Assembly (NCBI GenBank): GCA_905214305.1
Contig: CAJMLK010000056.1
Location: 1 to 17,763 of the forward strand
Source of the DNA: an uncultured bacterium
GTDB taxonomy: Bacteria; Desulfobacterota; Desulfovibrionia; Desulfovibrionales; Desulfovibrionaceae
Direction: 5' to 3'
DNA length: 17,763 bases
How positions within the stretch are numbered: the first letter of the stretch is position 1; each line of letters starts with the position of its first letter. Positions 7,175 to 14,220 of this stretch are shown piece after piece. The translations under genes and the position numbers were made by a program. The notes under the pieces were generated by a model. That model made no database searches. It was not told the DNA's origin and worked only from the letters and a program-made list of their open reading frames with translations.

Positions 7175-7348
7175 GTCTCGGCCCGACCGGCCTGGCCGTG
7201 TGGCCGGGGCGTGTGGCAGCGCTCAGTCAGAGCAGAGCGGCATTGAGAGCGGATGTTCCCGATGTTCAGGGCACGACCGCTTCGCAGCCTGACAGCGCAG
7301 GCAGCTTGCGCTTGCGCCTTGTTCGCGGGGGTTCCCGCACCGTTGCCG

Positions 7349-7375
7349 GAGCAATTTCAAGGTGAAAATGTTCTG
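7349..7375. repeat. third copy of the dispersed palindrome
   Basis: GGAGCAATTTCAAGG shares its core with 47-61 (GAGCAATTTCAAAG), followed by GTGAAAATGTTCTGAAA. The palindrome is imperfect here. It ends 36 bp before the transglycosylase start codon. Confidence 0.6.
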
Positions 7376-7411
7376 AAAGTTCGACCATGTCGTCCCAGTT
7401 GAGGATTTTTC

Positions 7412-8494
7412 ATGAAGCGCCATAAAACCCTTGCCATTCTCGTCGGTTGCCTCGGCGGCACAGTGCTGCTGCTGGGCTTGCTGGCGGGCTTTGTGCCGCA
7501 GCGCGAGGGCTATGAGGTGCGGCGTCGTGCAAGCCCTGTTGTGGTCAGCTTGCGGCCTGAAGATATGCCTGTTCCCATTGTGCCGCAGGGTGACGGTTCG
7601 CGCCAGTGGTCGCTGCGGCGTGAGGCGTCGTCCGTGGTGGCGCTGGCCTCCCCGGCGGACACCCTGTCGCTGGCCGACGCGGATGCCGTTGCCGGGGGGC
7701 TTTTCGGGCAGGTTCCGGCAGGGTCCGGGCAGCTGGCCTCGCTGCTGGCGCTTGACGGATTTTCCATGCCGCTGCTGCTGGCGGTGCAACCCGCACGCTT
7801 CGGAGACGCTGTTGACGCAAGGGGGCTGCCCCTGCGCTGGCTGGCTGCCGAAACGCTGCTTGAGGGCTACAGCCCCCTGACGCCGCGTGCGGGCAGGAGC
7901 GCCGGTCGCGATGGCACAGGAAGCGCGCTTGCCGCCAACGCCTATGGCAACGGAGACACGCTGCCGCCGAGAGCGCGGCGCTATCAGCAGCTGGTGGAAA
8001 GCTTTGCCGGGCGCTATAACCTGAGCACCGAGCTTGTGTATGCCATTATCCACAGCGAAAGTTCGTTTTCTCCCACTCTTGTAAGCCACAAGTCGGCCAT
8101 GGGCCTTATGCAGATATTGCCGGACACGGCAGGCGGCGAGGTCCACCGCTACCTGTACGGACATACGGGCGATGTGAGTTTTGAAGACCTGCGCGTGCCG
8201 GAAACCAACATCCGTTACGGCACGACCTATCTGCATATCCTGCTCACCCGCTATTTTTCCGGGGTACATGACCCGAGGTCGCGTGAATATTGTGCCGTGG
8301 CCGCCTACAATATGGGGCCGAACCGGTTTTTGCGGCTTTTTGGCAACAGTCCGGAAGAGGCTGTGGACGCCATCAATGCGCTGACTGCGGAACAGCTGTA
8401 CGAAGATCTGACCATCCGCCTGCCCGTGGCTGAAACCCGCGCCTATGTGGCCAAGGTCGCCCGGATGAAAGGGCATTACGCGGCGTTGCAATAG
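7412..8494 (+). CDS. MltC-like membrane-bound lytic murein transglycosylase
   Basis: A 360-residue peptidoglycan-cleaving enzyme of the periplasmic face. The C-terminal half (about 190-350) is an SLT-type lytic transglycosylase domain: VYAIIHSESSFSP with catalytic glutamate E216, SAMGLMQILPDTAG, NIRYGTTYL, AVAAYNMG and the closing AETRAYVAKV. The spacing and the SREYCAVAAYNMGPNRFLRLF and INALTAEQLYEDL blocks resemble MltC more than Slt70 or MltD. Residues 6-27 are a hydrophobic anchor. LVGC (10-13) formally fits a lipobox, but the preceding hydrophobic run is very short and hydrophobicity continues after it, so an uncleaved signal anchor is equally likely. Residues about 40-185 are not recognised. 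GAGGA at 7401-7405 lies 6 nt before the ATG. The gene stands alone between two long intergenic regions. Confidence 0.88.
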   Translation: MKRHKTLAILVGCLGGTVLLLGLLAGFVPQREGYEVRRRASPVVVSLRPEDMPVPIVPQGDGSRQWSLRREASSVVALASPADTLSLADADAVAGGLFGQVPAGSGQLASLLALDGFSMPLLLAVQPARFGDAVDARGLPLRWLAAETLLEGYSPLTPRAGRSAGRDGTGSALAANAYGNGDTLPPRARRYQQLVESFAGRYNLSTELVYAIIHSESSFSPTLVSHKSAMGLMQILPDTAGGEVHRYLYGHTGDVSFEDLRVPETNIRYGTTYLHILLTRYFSGVHDPRSREYCAVAAYNMGPNRFLRLFGNSPEEAVDAINALTAEQLYEDLTIRLPVAETRAYVAKVARMKGHYAALQ

Positions 8495-8942
8495 TATTGA
8501 CCGGCTTTGCGAAGATATTTTTCAAGGTTCGCGGAAAGCCGCCTTGTCCAGCGCTCCCGTGGTTTCCATTTTTTGGCCTCAAGCAGCGTGAATCGAAGAT
8601 TTGGTCAGCAGATATCAAGATATGCCCGCAGTAATGCGTAACTGTCTTGATAGGCAGGGTTTATTCCTGATGGTCAAATATCGGCTCATGCAAGTGCAGG
8701 AGCCGTTGCTAATGGTACATTGCTCCGGGGCTGCTCGGCCGGGGCTGTTCGGCCGGGGCTGTTCCGGCGCTAGTCCGGGCGGCCGGATGCCCCTTGTGGC
8801 GGCAGATGTGTTTTTGAACAGAAAGCAAGGCACGCCGGGAAAAAACGGTTGAGGTGGCAGTAAAAACAACGTACACCATTGACAACACGCCGCGCAGGCC
8901 GTGCAACGGCACGCGGAAATTCTGAGAGGAGTGTCCATTACC
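8495..8942. other. 448-bp intergenic region with three hairpins and a tandem repeat
   Basis: No protein gene is supported. Hairpin 1: CGGCTTT+GCGAA (8502-8513) with TTCGC+GG bulge+AAAGCCG (8528-8541), right after the transglycosylase stop. Hairpin 2: TATCAAGA+TATGC (8613-8625) with GCGTA (8636-8640), a 4-base bulge and TCTTGATA (8645-8652). Hairpin 3: CGGCTC (8682-8687) with GAGCCG (8700-8705). None has a following T-tract. A 14-bp tandem repeat follows at 8725-8766. A TTGACA at 8879-8884 lacks a good -10 box. Confidence 0.5.
8725..8766. repeat. 14-bp tandem repeat, nearly 3 copies
   Basis: CCGGGGCTGCTCGG (8725-8738) and CCGGGGCTGTTCGG (8739-8752) differ at one base. A third unit, CCGGGGCTGTTC, starts at 8753. 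Non-coding, 180 bp upstream of the Skp-like gene. Confidence 0.8.
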
Positions 8943-9539
8943 ATGCGTATCCGTTATTTTATGCCGCTGGCCCTGCTGCTGAGCCTGATGCTTATTGCCT
9001 GCCAACAGGGTGAAGGCTCATCCCAGGCCAAACTGGCGGTCGTTGATATGACGCGCGTCATGCGCGACAGCGAAGCCGGCAAGGCCGGCGTGAAGCACCT
9101 TGAAGGTCTGCAGGCTGACATGCAGGCGCAACTGAACAACATCCAGAAGCGTCTGGAGCAGAATGCCGATGACGCCGATGCCCAGAAAGAACTGCAGACC
9201 GTGTACATGGCCTCGCAGCAGCGCATGCAGGTGGAGCAGCAGAACGTTGTCAACGTGCTGTATGACACCATGCAGCGCATCATCAACGCCTACCGCGCCG
9301 ACAAGGGCTATGCCCTTATCATCAGCTCCGAGGCTGCCGCTTCCTTTGATCCCAAGGCTGACGTGACCAACGACATCATCACGGCCATGGACAAGCAGAA
9401 GATTGACTTCAAGCCCGCCGCCGAAGCCGAAAAGGCCCCTGAGGCCGAAGCTGCCAAGCCCGCCGAAAAGCCCGCCGACAAGGCTGCTGAAAAGCCTGCC
9501 GCCAAGGCTGACAAGCCCGCAAAGGCCGACAAGAAGTAG
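8943..9539 (+). CDS. OmpH/Skp-family periplasmic chaperone with lipoprotein signal
   Basis: A 198-residue protein. Residues 1-20 are a lipoprotein signal: R2/R4, a hydrophobic core, then the lipobox LIAC with lipidated C20. The +2 residue is Gln, which does not match the Asp inner-membrane retention signal of enterobacteria. Residues about 29-152 match the OmpH/Skp family: KLAVVDMTRVMRDSEAGKAG, a long helical, probably coiled-coil middle (about 45-105), then YALIISSEAAASFDPKADVT. The family holds unfolded outer-membrane proteins as trimers in the periplasm. The tail (about 155-198) is made almost only of A, K, P, E and D in repeats such as AEKPA. Most relatives are soluble and sit beside bamA; neither holds here. 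AGGAG (8927-8931) precedes the ATG by 11 nt. An in-frame GTG at 8901 is rejected because it would bury the signal peptide. A strong terminator follows. Confidence 0.88.
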   Translation: MRIRYFMPLALLLSLMLIACQQGEGSSQAKLAVVDMTRVMRDSEAGKAGVKHLEGLQADMQAQLNNIQKRLEQNADDADAQKELQTVYMASQQRMQVEQQNVVNVLYDTMQRIINAYRADKGYALIISSEAAASFDPKADVTNDIITAMDKQKIDFKPAAEAEKAPEAEAAKPAEKPADKAAEKPAAKADKPAKADKK

Positions 9540-9590
9540 CCTTAGCGACGAGTATTTCCAGTGTCGGCTTTGGCCGGACAAGGACTGTTC

Positions 9591-9621
9591 AAAACCCCCG
9601 CCGGTAAACGGCGGGGGTTTT
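9591..9621 (+). terminator. intrinsic terminator after the Skp-like gene
   Basis: AAAACCCCCGCCG (9591-9603) and CGGCGGGGGTTTT (9609-9621) form a perfect 13-bp stem with a 5-nt loop, ending in TTTT and followed by GTCTTTT. It starts 52 nt after the stop codon. The A-run on the left arm makes it usable in both directions. Confidence 0.93.
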
Positions 9622-9870
9622 GTCTTTTGCGGACTGATCCGGGCAAAGCCCCTGACAGCCCCCCTGCCGCCCGCCGCGGAGGCGGCCCAGATCAAGAGCA
9701 TGAGGGCGTTGCAACCGGTAACTGTCCGCCATGCACAGGCAAGCTCTGTCTCTGGTCCGCAATGCCCTGCGCCGGGGCTGGACAGCGGCGGGCCGCAGGG
9801 TCATGATGCGTCCGCGTGATAGTGCGCGGCGTTGATTGTTTTTCACCTTTTTTCGTTTTTGAGAAGTGTC
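9622..9870. other. AEC upstream region, nothing recognised
   Basis: These 249 bp contain GC-rich short inverted repeats (for example GCCGCC/GGCGGC near 9667-9687 and CCCTGCG/CGCAGGG near 9763-9800), then a T-rich stretch just before the start codon. No promoter or small gene could be supported. Confidence 0.4.
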
Positions 9871-10854
9871 ATGTTTCATGCGTTTTTTGCTGTTGTGCCG
9901 GTGTTCTGCATCATTGCTCTGGGTGTGTTGCTCAGGGCGCGCGATGTGCTGCCGGAAAACGCCGGGCCGGTGCTTGGCGTCTATGTTCTCAAACTGGCCC
10001 TGCCCCTGCTCATTTTTCATCTGCTGGCCGGGGCAAGCCCTGAGGATCTGGCCCGGGGCGGTTTCTGGCTGGCTGTCATAGGTTCTCAGGTCATTGTCTA
10101 CACTCTCGGCTACGTGGGTGACAGGCTGTTTTGCCGTCGCGGGGCTGGCCCGGCAGTCATCAGCGGGCTTTCCTGCTCAGCCTGCAATGCGGCCTTTGTG
10201 GGGCTGCCCATTGTGTCAAATCTCTGGCCGGGCAACAGTGAGGCCATGCTGGTGGCGGGTCTGGCCATACTCACGCCCAATGTGGTCATGATCATGGCGC
10301 AGGCCCGGCTGGACGTCCTGTCCGGTTCTCTGGTTCGAAAAGGCGTCAATCCGCTGGTGTTTGCGGGCAATGCGGCGCGCATCTTTATTCTGGGCAATCC
10401 CATTCTGCTGGCTACACTGGCGGGCGGCGCGCTTTCCGTATCCGGGCTTGGCCTGTGGGAGCCGCTGGACCGCGCCATCAGCCTTGTGGGCTACACGGCC
10501 GCCCCCTGCATGCTGCTGGCTCTCGGTCTGGATCTTCAGCAAAAACTGGCCGTGGCAACACGCCGCGCCCAGGGGGCAGTGCTGCTGCGCCAGATATGGT
10601 TTTCCCTGTGCAAGCTTGTGCTGCACCCTCTGCTGTGCTGGGGGATCATGCATGCGCTTGGCATATCGGGTCTGTGGCTGACCATTGGCGTGCTTATCAG
10701 CGCCACGGCCACGGCCCTGCTGGTCAGCGTGCTGGCCCAGGTCTACAGAGCCGTGCCGGAAGAGGCCGCCCTCACCGCTGTGGTCAGCAACGGCCTGAGC
10801 ATATTTACTCTCACGGGTTTTGTCTGGCTGTTCCAGACCCTGGGCATGGTTTAG
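9871..10854 (+). CDS. AEC (auxin efflux carrier) family transporter
   Basis: A 327-residue inner-membrane permease with about ten hydrophobic helices, of the AEC family that includes bacterial malate/malonate and amino-acid-like substrate carriers. The family layout is visible: a first helix ending GVLLRARDVLPENAG, a KLALPLLIF helix, an intracellular arginine-rich loop near residue 88, the NAAFVGLPI motif (106-114), and a second half starting around NPLVFAGNAARIFILGNPI. The substrate is not evident. The ATG at 9871 has GAGAAG 4 nt upstream. A longer frame from 9832 is possible but lacks a ribosome site and would add an unlikely N-terminal extension. It is a single gene between two terminators, so it is probably its own transcript; no convincing promoter was found in the 249 bp upstream. 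Confidence 0.88.
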   Translation: MFHAFFAVVPVFCIIALGVLLRARDVLPENAGPVLGVYVLKLALPLLIFHLLAGASPEDLARGGFWLAVIGSQVIVYTLGYVGDRLFCRRGAGPAVISGLSCSACNAAFVGLPIVSNLWPGNSEAMLVAGLAILTPNVVMIMAQARLDVLSGSLVRKGVNPLVFAGNAARIFILGNPILLATLAGGALSVSGLGLWEPLDRAISLVGYTAAPCMLLALGLDLQQKLAVATRRAQGAVLLRQIWFSLCKLVLHPLLCWGIMHALGISGLWLTIGVLISATATALLVSVLAQVYRAVPEEAALTAVVSNGLSIFTLTGFVWLFQTLGMV

Positions 10855-10959
10855 CGCAGTTTGCGAATGAAATGAGTTAACCGCTTTAGACAGTGTCGTC
10901 ACGAGCGCTGCGGCAAAATGTTCCGCAGGCGTGCGAAAAACAGATTTTTTGCGCAGACG

Positions 10960-11006
10960 AAGCCCCGGCCCTTTCCCGAAAACATCGTGGGAAAGGGCCG
11001 GGGCTT
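10960..11006. terminator. strong bidirectional terminator between the AEC gene and lipA
   Basis: An uninterrupted 18-bp stem: AAGCCCCGGCCCTTTCCC (10960-10977) with its exact complement (10989-11006), an 11-nt loop, then TTTTG on the plus strand. It lies 105 bp after the AEC stop and 48 bp after the lipA stop, between convergent genes, as expected for a shared terminator. Confidence 0.9.
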
Positions 11007-11054
11007 TTGTGTGGATATGTTTTCAGGCCCGTACATCGGCGGCGGGCGCGTGCG

Positions 11055-11954
11055 TCATGCTTCAGGCTGCACGAAGCTTCCGGCCTGATAGCTGCTGCGC
11101 ACCAGCGGAGCGGAAAAAACGTGCCTGACGCCCAGTGACGTTCCGTAGGCGGCGTAGGCATCAAACTGTTCCGGCGTCACATAGCGGTCAAGGGGGTGGT
11201 GTTCCTTGCTGGGGGGCAGATACTGGCCGATGGTGATGATGGAGCAGCCCGCGGCATGCAGGTCGCGGATGACTTCGCGCACCTGATCGTCCGTTTCGCC
11301 AAGGCCCACCATCAGGCCGCTTTTGGCCGTGCCTCCGGCGGCATGGACCCTGCGCAGCAGTTCCAGGCTCTGCTCATAGCGGGCCTGCGGGCGCACCTTG
11401 CTGTACAGCGCCGGATGGGTTTCCACATTGTGGTTGATCACATGGGGCGCGGCGTCCATGACCGTGCGCAGGGCCTGTTCATTGCCCTGAAAGTCGGGAA
11501 TGAGCACCTCGATGCTGCCCTGTGGCAGCGCCTGGCGCACGGCAGCGATGGTGCGGGCAAAATGCCCGGCCCCGCCGTCTTCCAGATCATCACGCGTGAC
11601 CGAGGTGATGACGATATGCCGCAGGCCCAGGGCAAGTGCGGCCTTGGCGACGCGCTCCGGTTCGTCGGGGCTGGGGGGCGCGGTCTGTCCGGGATGAATG
11701 TTGCAGAAGCGGCAGTTGCGCGTGCAGGTTTCACCCAGAATCAGAAAGGTGGCCGTGCCCGCGGAGTAGCACTCCTGCCGGTTGGGGCAGTTGGCCGCCT
11801 TGCAGACGGTGAAAAGGCCCAGGTCATCCACAAGGCCGGTGGTGGAGAAAAAGCGTTTGTCCGAGGCCAGTGGGCGGCGCAGCCAGGGCGGCATGCGCAT
11901 GGCTTTTTGCGGATTGTCACAGCAGGAGCCGGAAGCGGGGGTTTTGCAGGTCAC
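11055..11954 (-). CDS. lipA: lipoyl synthase
   Basis: A 299-residue radical-SAM enzyme that inserts two sulfur atoms into protein-bound octanoyl groups to make lipoyl cofactor. Both iron-sulfur clusters are plain. The auxiliary cluster is C51-x4-C56-x5-C62 (CKAANCPNRQEC) and the SAM cluster is C77-x3-C81-x2-C84 (CTRNCRFC). The C-terminal RSSY (286-289), which supplies the serine ligand of the auxiliary cluster, is present. The start is GTG at 11954, overlapping the lipB stop as GTGA. AAAGGA lies 7 nt upstream, inside lipB, implying translational coupling. It is the last gene of the BPL_N-lipB-lipA cluster and faces the AEC gene across a strong bidirectional terminator. The first ~20 residues are cysteine-rich (C3, C11, C12) and not conserved. 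Confidence 0.96.
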   Translation of the reverse strand: MTCKTPASGSCCDNPQKAMRMPPWLRRPLASDKRFFSTTGLVDDLGLFTVCKAANCPNRQECYSAGTATFLILGETCTRNCRFCNIHPGQTAPPSPDEPERVAKAALALGLRHIVITSVTRDDLEDGGAGHFARTIAAVRQALPQGSIEVLIPDFQGNEQALRTVMDAAPHVINHNVETHPALYSKVRPQARYEQSLELLRRVHAAGGTAKSGLMVGLGETDDQVREVIRDLHAAGCSIITIGQYLPPSKEHHPLDRYVTPEQFDAYAAYGTSLGVRHVFSAPLVRSSYQAGSFVQPEA

Positions 11955-12664
11955 TTTTCAGTCCTTTGCGCGTCTTGCAACAGTGTCATGAGGTCTTGGG
12001 CGGCCCGCAGGGTAGGCAGAGGCTGGTCGTGCCCCCCGGCAGGCTTGAAAATATGGTAAAATTCTTCAAGAAAAGCAGTGTTTACTGCGGTCATGGCCGG
12101 AGTCGGGCCAGCCGTTTCCCGCGCCATGGATGTGGCGGCCACGCCTTCCAGGCCGCAGGGCGAGATGATGTTGAACAGGGAGAGGTCCTCGGCCACGTTG
12201 AGAGCCAGACCGTGCATGGTCACGTAGCGGCTTACCGCGATGCCCAGCGATGCGATCTTTTTTTCGCCCGTCCATACGCCGGGAAAGCCCTGCCGCCGCT
12301 CTGCCGTCACGCCAAAACGGGCCAGCATGCGTATGGCGGTTTCCTCAAGGTCGTGCACATAGGCGCGGATGCCGCCGGAGCGCCTCTTGAGGCTGATAAT
12401 CGGATAGGCCACAAGCTGACCCGGAAAATGGCAGGTTACATTGCCGCCACGGGTGCTGTGCACGATGTCCACATGGTGTCCCCACACGCTTTGCAGGTGC
12501 GGCGGAACATTTTCCTCACCGGAATTTTTTCCGATGCTCACGGTGGGCGGATGCTCAAGCAGCAGCAGGATGTCATCCCCGCCGGATTGCACCAGTGCCT
12601 GTACCTGCTTTTGCAGGGCAAAAGCGTCTTCATAGCCGATGCGGCCCAGATCAAATGCAAGCAT
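11951..12664 (-). CDS. lipB: octanoyl-ACP:protein octanoyltransferase (LipB)
   Basis: A 237-residue cytosolic enzyme that moves octanoate from acyl carrier protein to lipoyl domains such as those of GcvH and 2-oxoacid dehydrogenases; LipA then sulfurates it. The family signature is at about 71-90 (STRGGNVTCHFPGQLVAYPI), with cysteine and phenylalanine where tyrosine or phenylalanine and glycine are usual. The catalytic lysine is in KKIASLGI (about 135) and the catalytic cysteine in SPCGLEGV (about 169). Length and order fit LipB rather than lipoate ligase LplA. Its start is 42 nt after the BPL_N stop, with no good ribosome site directly upstream (AGGA is about 18 nt away). The C-terminal ~35 residues extend past the conserved core and their DNA carries the lipA ribosome site. 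Confidence 0.95.
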   Translation of the reverse strand: MLAFDLGRIGYEDAFALQKQVQALVQSGGDDILLLLEHPPTVSIGKNSGEENVPPHLQSVWGHHVDIVHSTRGGNVTCHFPGQLVAYPIISLKRRSGGIRAYVHDLEETAIRMLARFGVTAERRQGFPGVWTGEKKIASLGIAVSRYVTMHGLALNVAEDLSLFNIISPCGLEGVAATSMARETAGPTPAMTAVNTAFLEEFYHIFKPAGGHDQPLPTLRAAQDLMTLLQDAQRTEK

Positions 12665-12706
12665 GTCGTTTCTGCTGTTTTTGTCCTGTTTACGCGGGCG
12701 GTGTTT

Positions 12707-14182
12707 TTACCGCAAGTCGCAGGGGGTGGCGTCCTGTGAAAGGAAAATCAGTTCTTCCGTAATGTCCAGCAGCTCTTCCATAAGGCCGCCGCCACTCATG
12801 GGGTGGCCGAAAAGCGCCTGCCTCTGGCTGTCCAGACCGCGCCTGTCCACGGCGTCGGGCAGGGTGGGCGAAAGGGTTTCGGCCAGACGGCAGGCCAGAA
12901 AGTAGCCTTCGGCCCCGGCAGCGAAGCGCTCTGCCAGCAGGCTGAAGCGTGGCCGGACTTCCTGCCAGTAGGCCAGAGCCGCCGGTGAAGGTTCAAGGCT
13001 GGCCGCCGTGCACAGAGCGGCGTGCAGGTTGTTGCATGCCGCGCCGGGCAGGCCCGTGCGCCAGCCCCACAGCCAGTGGGTGCGCGCGAAAAAGAGATGG
13101 TGCTCCACGGCAAGGTCAAGCAGGTCGCGCATGTGGCGCAGGGCGTCCAGCAGGGGGGCGTTGCCCTGAGGCCATGCGTGGCAGGGGTGGCGCAGTTGCC
13201 AGAGGGGTACGTCCGCCCTGAGAGGCTCAAGGCCGGTAAGCCGGCGCAGCAGCAGGGCCAGCCATGCGTTGGCATCGGGGCTGTGCGGGGTTTCAAGGTG
13301 CGAGTAGCTCAGCACGTAGTTTCCACGGCCGTGGCTGCCACTGACCACGAGAGGCTGACCCTTGAGAAAGTCCGGCAGAAGGTTGACGCCGTAAAGCGCC
13401 TGCCACTGCGAAAAAATGTGCGGCGGTATGCTTTGCAACGGCAGGTCGGCCAGCCAGAAGTCGGCGTCAGGCTCGTCATAGGAGGCCAGCACATGCACGC
13501 CGCTGTTGTCTGCGGCGGCAAAGCGGCCGGGCCACCACACGGGCAGGCTCGGCGGGCGTTCCGCACCGGCGGTCAGGGAAAGGCAGCGGGCCGATACCCT
13601 GCCTGCGGCCTTGCCCGTGCCGGGGCAGGTTCCGGCGGGCGAAGACGCCGCGGCCTGCCGCTTTTGGTGGCAGTCGGCATTGGCGGGCAGAGGAGGGCGG
13701 AAAGAAAATGCGCCGTTATCGCAGACGCGCACCCGCGCATGTCCCGAAATCAGGTGGTGCAGCCTTTCGGGATAGGCTGCCCGCCCCCAGGGGCAGATGC
13801 CAAGGCCCTGTTGCGGCGCGGCATGGCTCAGGGCAAGTCCGGCTCCACCGCAGAAGCCCAGATAGTTGCCGCCTTCTTCCATCCAGTTGCGCACGGCCCT
13901 GATGCCCGCATCGCCCAGACCGGCCGCCTTGAGGCGCGCGTTGCCGCCGGGAACCAGCAGCAGCGAGGCGCGCCCTGCCGGTTTTTTTTTCGTGTGATTG
14001 GCCGTTTGCGCGGCATCAGAGGCGTTGCCGCCGAGCGGCTTGCCTAAAAGAGCGCCTTGAGCTATCTCTTTTCCCTTAACCAGGCGGCAGGGCAGTCCCA
14101 TGGCGCGTACGGCGCGCCAGGCCATGAGGCCCCAGATGTGGGACGCATCCCATAAAATACAGATTGGCTGAGCGGCATGCAT
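12707..14182 (-). CDS. BPL_N (biotin-protein-ligase N-terminal-like, class-I GATase fold) protein
   Basis: A 491-residue protein of unknown function. The N-terminal ~240 residues resemble the BPL_N domain: ICILWDASHIWGLMAWRAV at the start, LLLVPGG (74-80), and a nucleophile-elbow-like LGFCGGAGLALS with C111, as in class-I glutamine amidotransferases. It sits at the very start, with no transit sequence or membrane helix. Residues about 250-491 are helical, rich in Ala, Leu and Trp, and not recognised. Residues 47-72 look like a low-complexity insertion (N, T, K, A) between the first strand and the VPGG turn. In fungi BPL_N is fused to biotin-protein ligase; here it is separate and lies directly upstream of lipB, whose fold is related to that ligase. 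Whether it acts on lipoyl or biotin metabolism is inference. The start is only 38 bp from valS, in divergent orientation. Confidence 0.82.
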   Translation of the reverse strand: MHAAQPICILWDASHIWGLMAWRAVRAMGLPCRLVKGKEIAQGALLGKPLGGNASDAAQTANHTKKKPAGRASLLLVPGGNARLKAAGLGDAGIRAVRNWMEEGGNYLGFCGGAGLALSHAAPQQGLGICPWGRAAYPERLHHLISGHARVRVCDNGAFSFRPPLPANADCHQKRQAAASSPAGTCPGTGKAAGRVSARCLSLTAGAERPPSLPVWWPGRFAAADNSGVHVLASYDEPDADFWLADLPLQSIPPHIFSQWQALYGVNLLPDFLKGQPLVVSGSHGRGNYVLSYSHLETPHSPDANAWLALLLRRLTGLEPLRADVPLWQLRHPCHAWPQGNAPLLDALRHMRDLLDLAVEHHLFFARTHWLWGWRTGLPGAACNNLHAALCTAASLEPSPAALAYWQEVRPRFSLLAERFAAGAEGYFLACRLAETLSPTLPDAVDRRGLDSQRQALFGHPMSGGGLMEELLDITEELIFLSQDATPCDLR

Positions 14183-14220
14183 AATGCTGCACTATTGCCG
14201 CCTTTTACGGAGAATGCAAG

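Larger units (their letters stand above)
6772..7411. other. 640-bp divergent intergenic region
   Basis: No protein gene is supported between the GAF gene (minus) and the transglycosylase gene (plus). The left third holds structured leader elements for the minus-strand operon: hairpins at 6789-6814, 6883-6916 and 6921-6961, with a promoter-like pair at 6996-7024. The middle holds a 17-bp tandem repeat (7119-7174). The right end holds a copy of the dispersed palindrome (7349-7375). A 15-codon ATG frame at 7015 has no ribosome site and was not called. Confidence 0.6.

Noticed and set aside
7223..8491. A 422-codon minus-strand frame opposite the lytic transglycosylase
   Set aside because: A shadow of the real gene; the peptide is rich in H, Q and R with no recognisable domain, and the plus-strand product has a clear SLT domain.
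9018..9701. A Gly/Leu-rich 227-codon minus-strand frame opposite the Skp-like gene
   Set aside because: Its repeats are the reverse reading of the A/K/P-rich tail codons of the real gene, and it runs through the terminator.
11997..12455. A defective LipB because of unusual residues in its signature
   Set aside because: The cysteine and phenylalanine in TCHFPGQ fall at positions that vary in the family, and the catalytic lysine and cysteine are intact.
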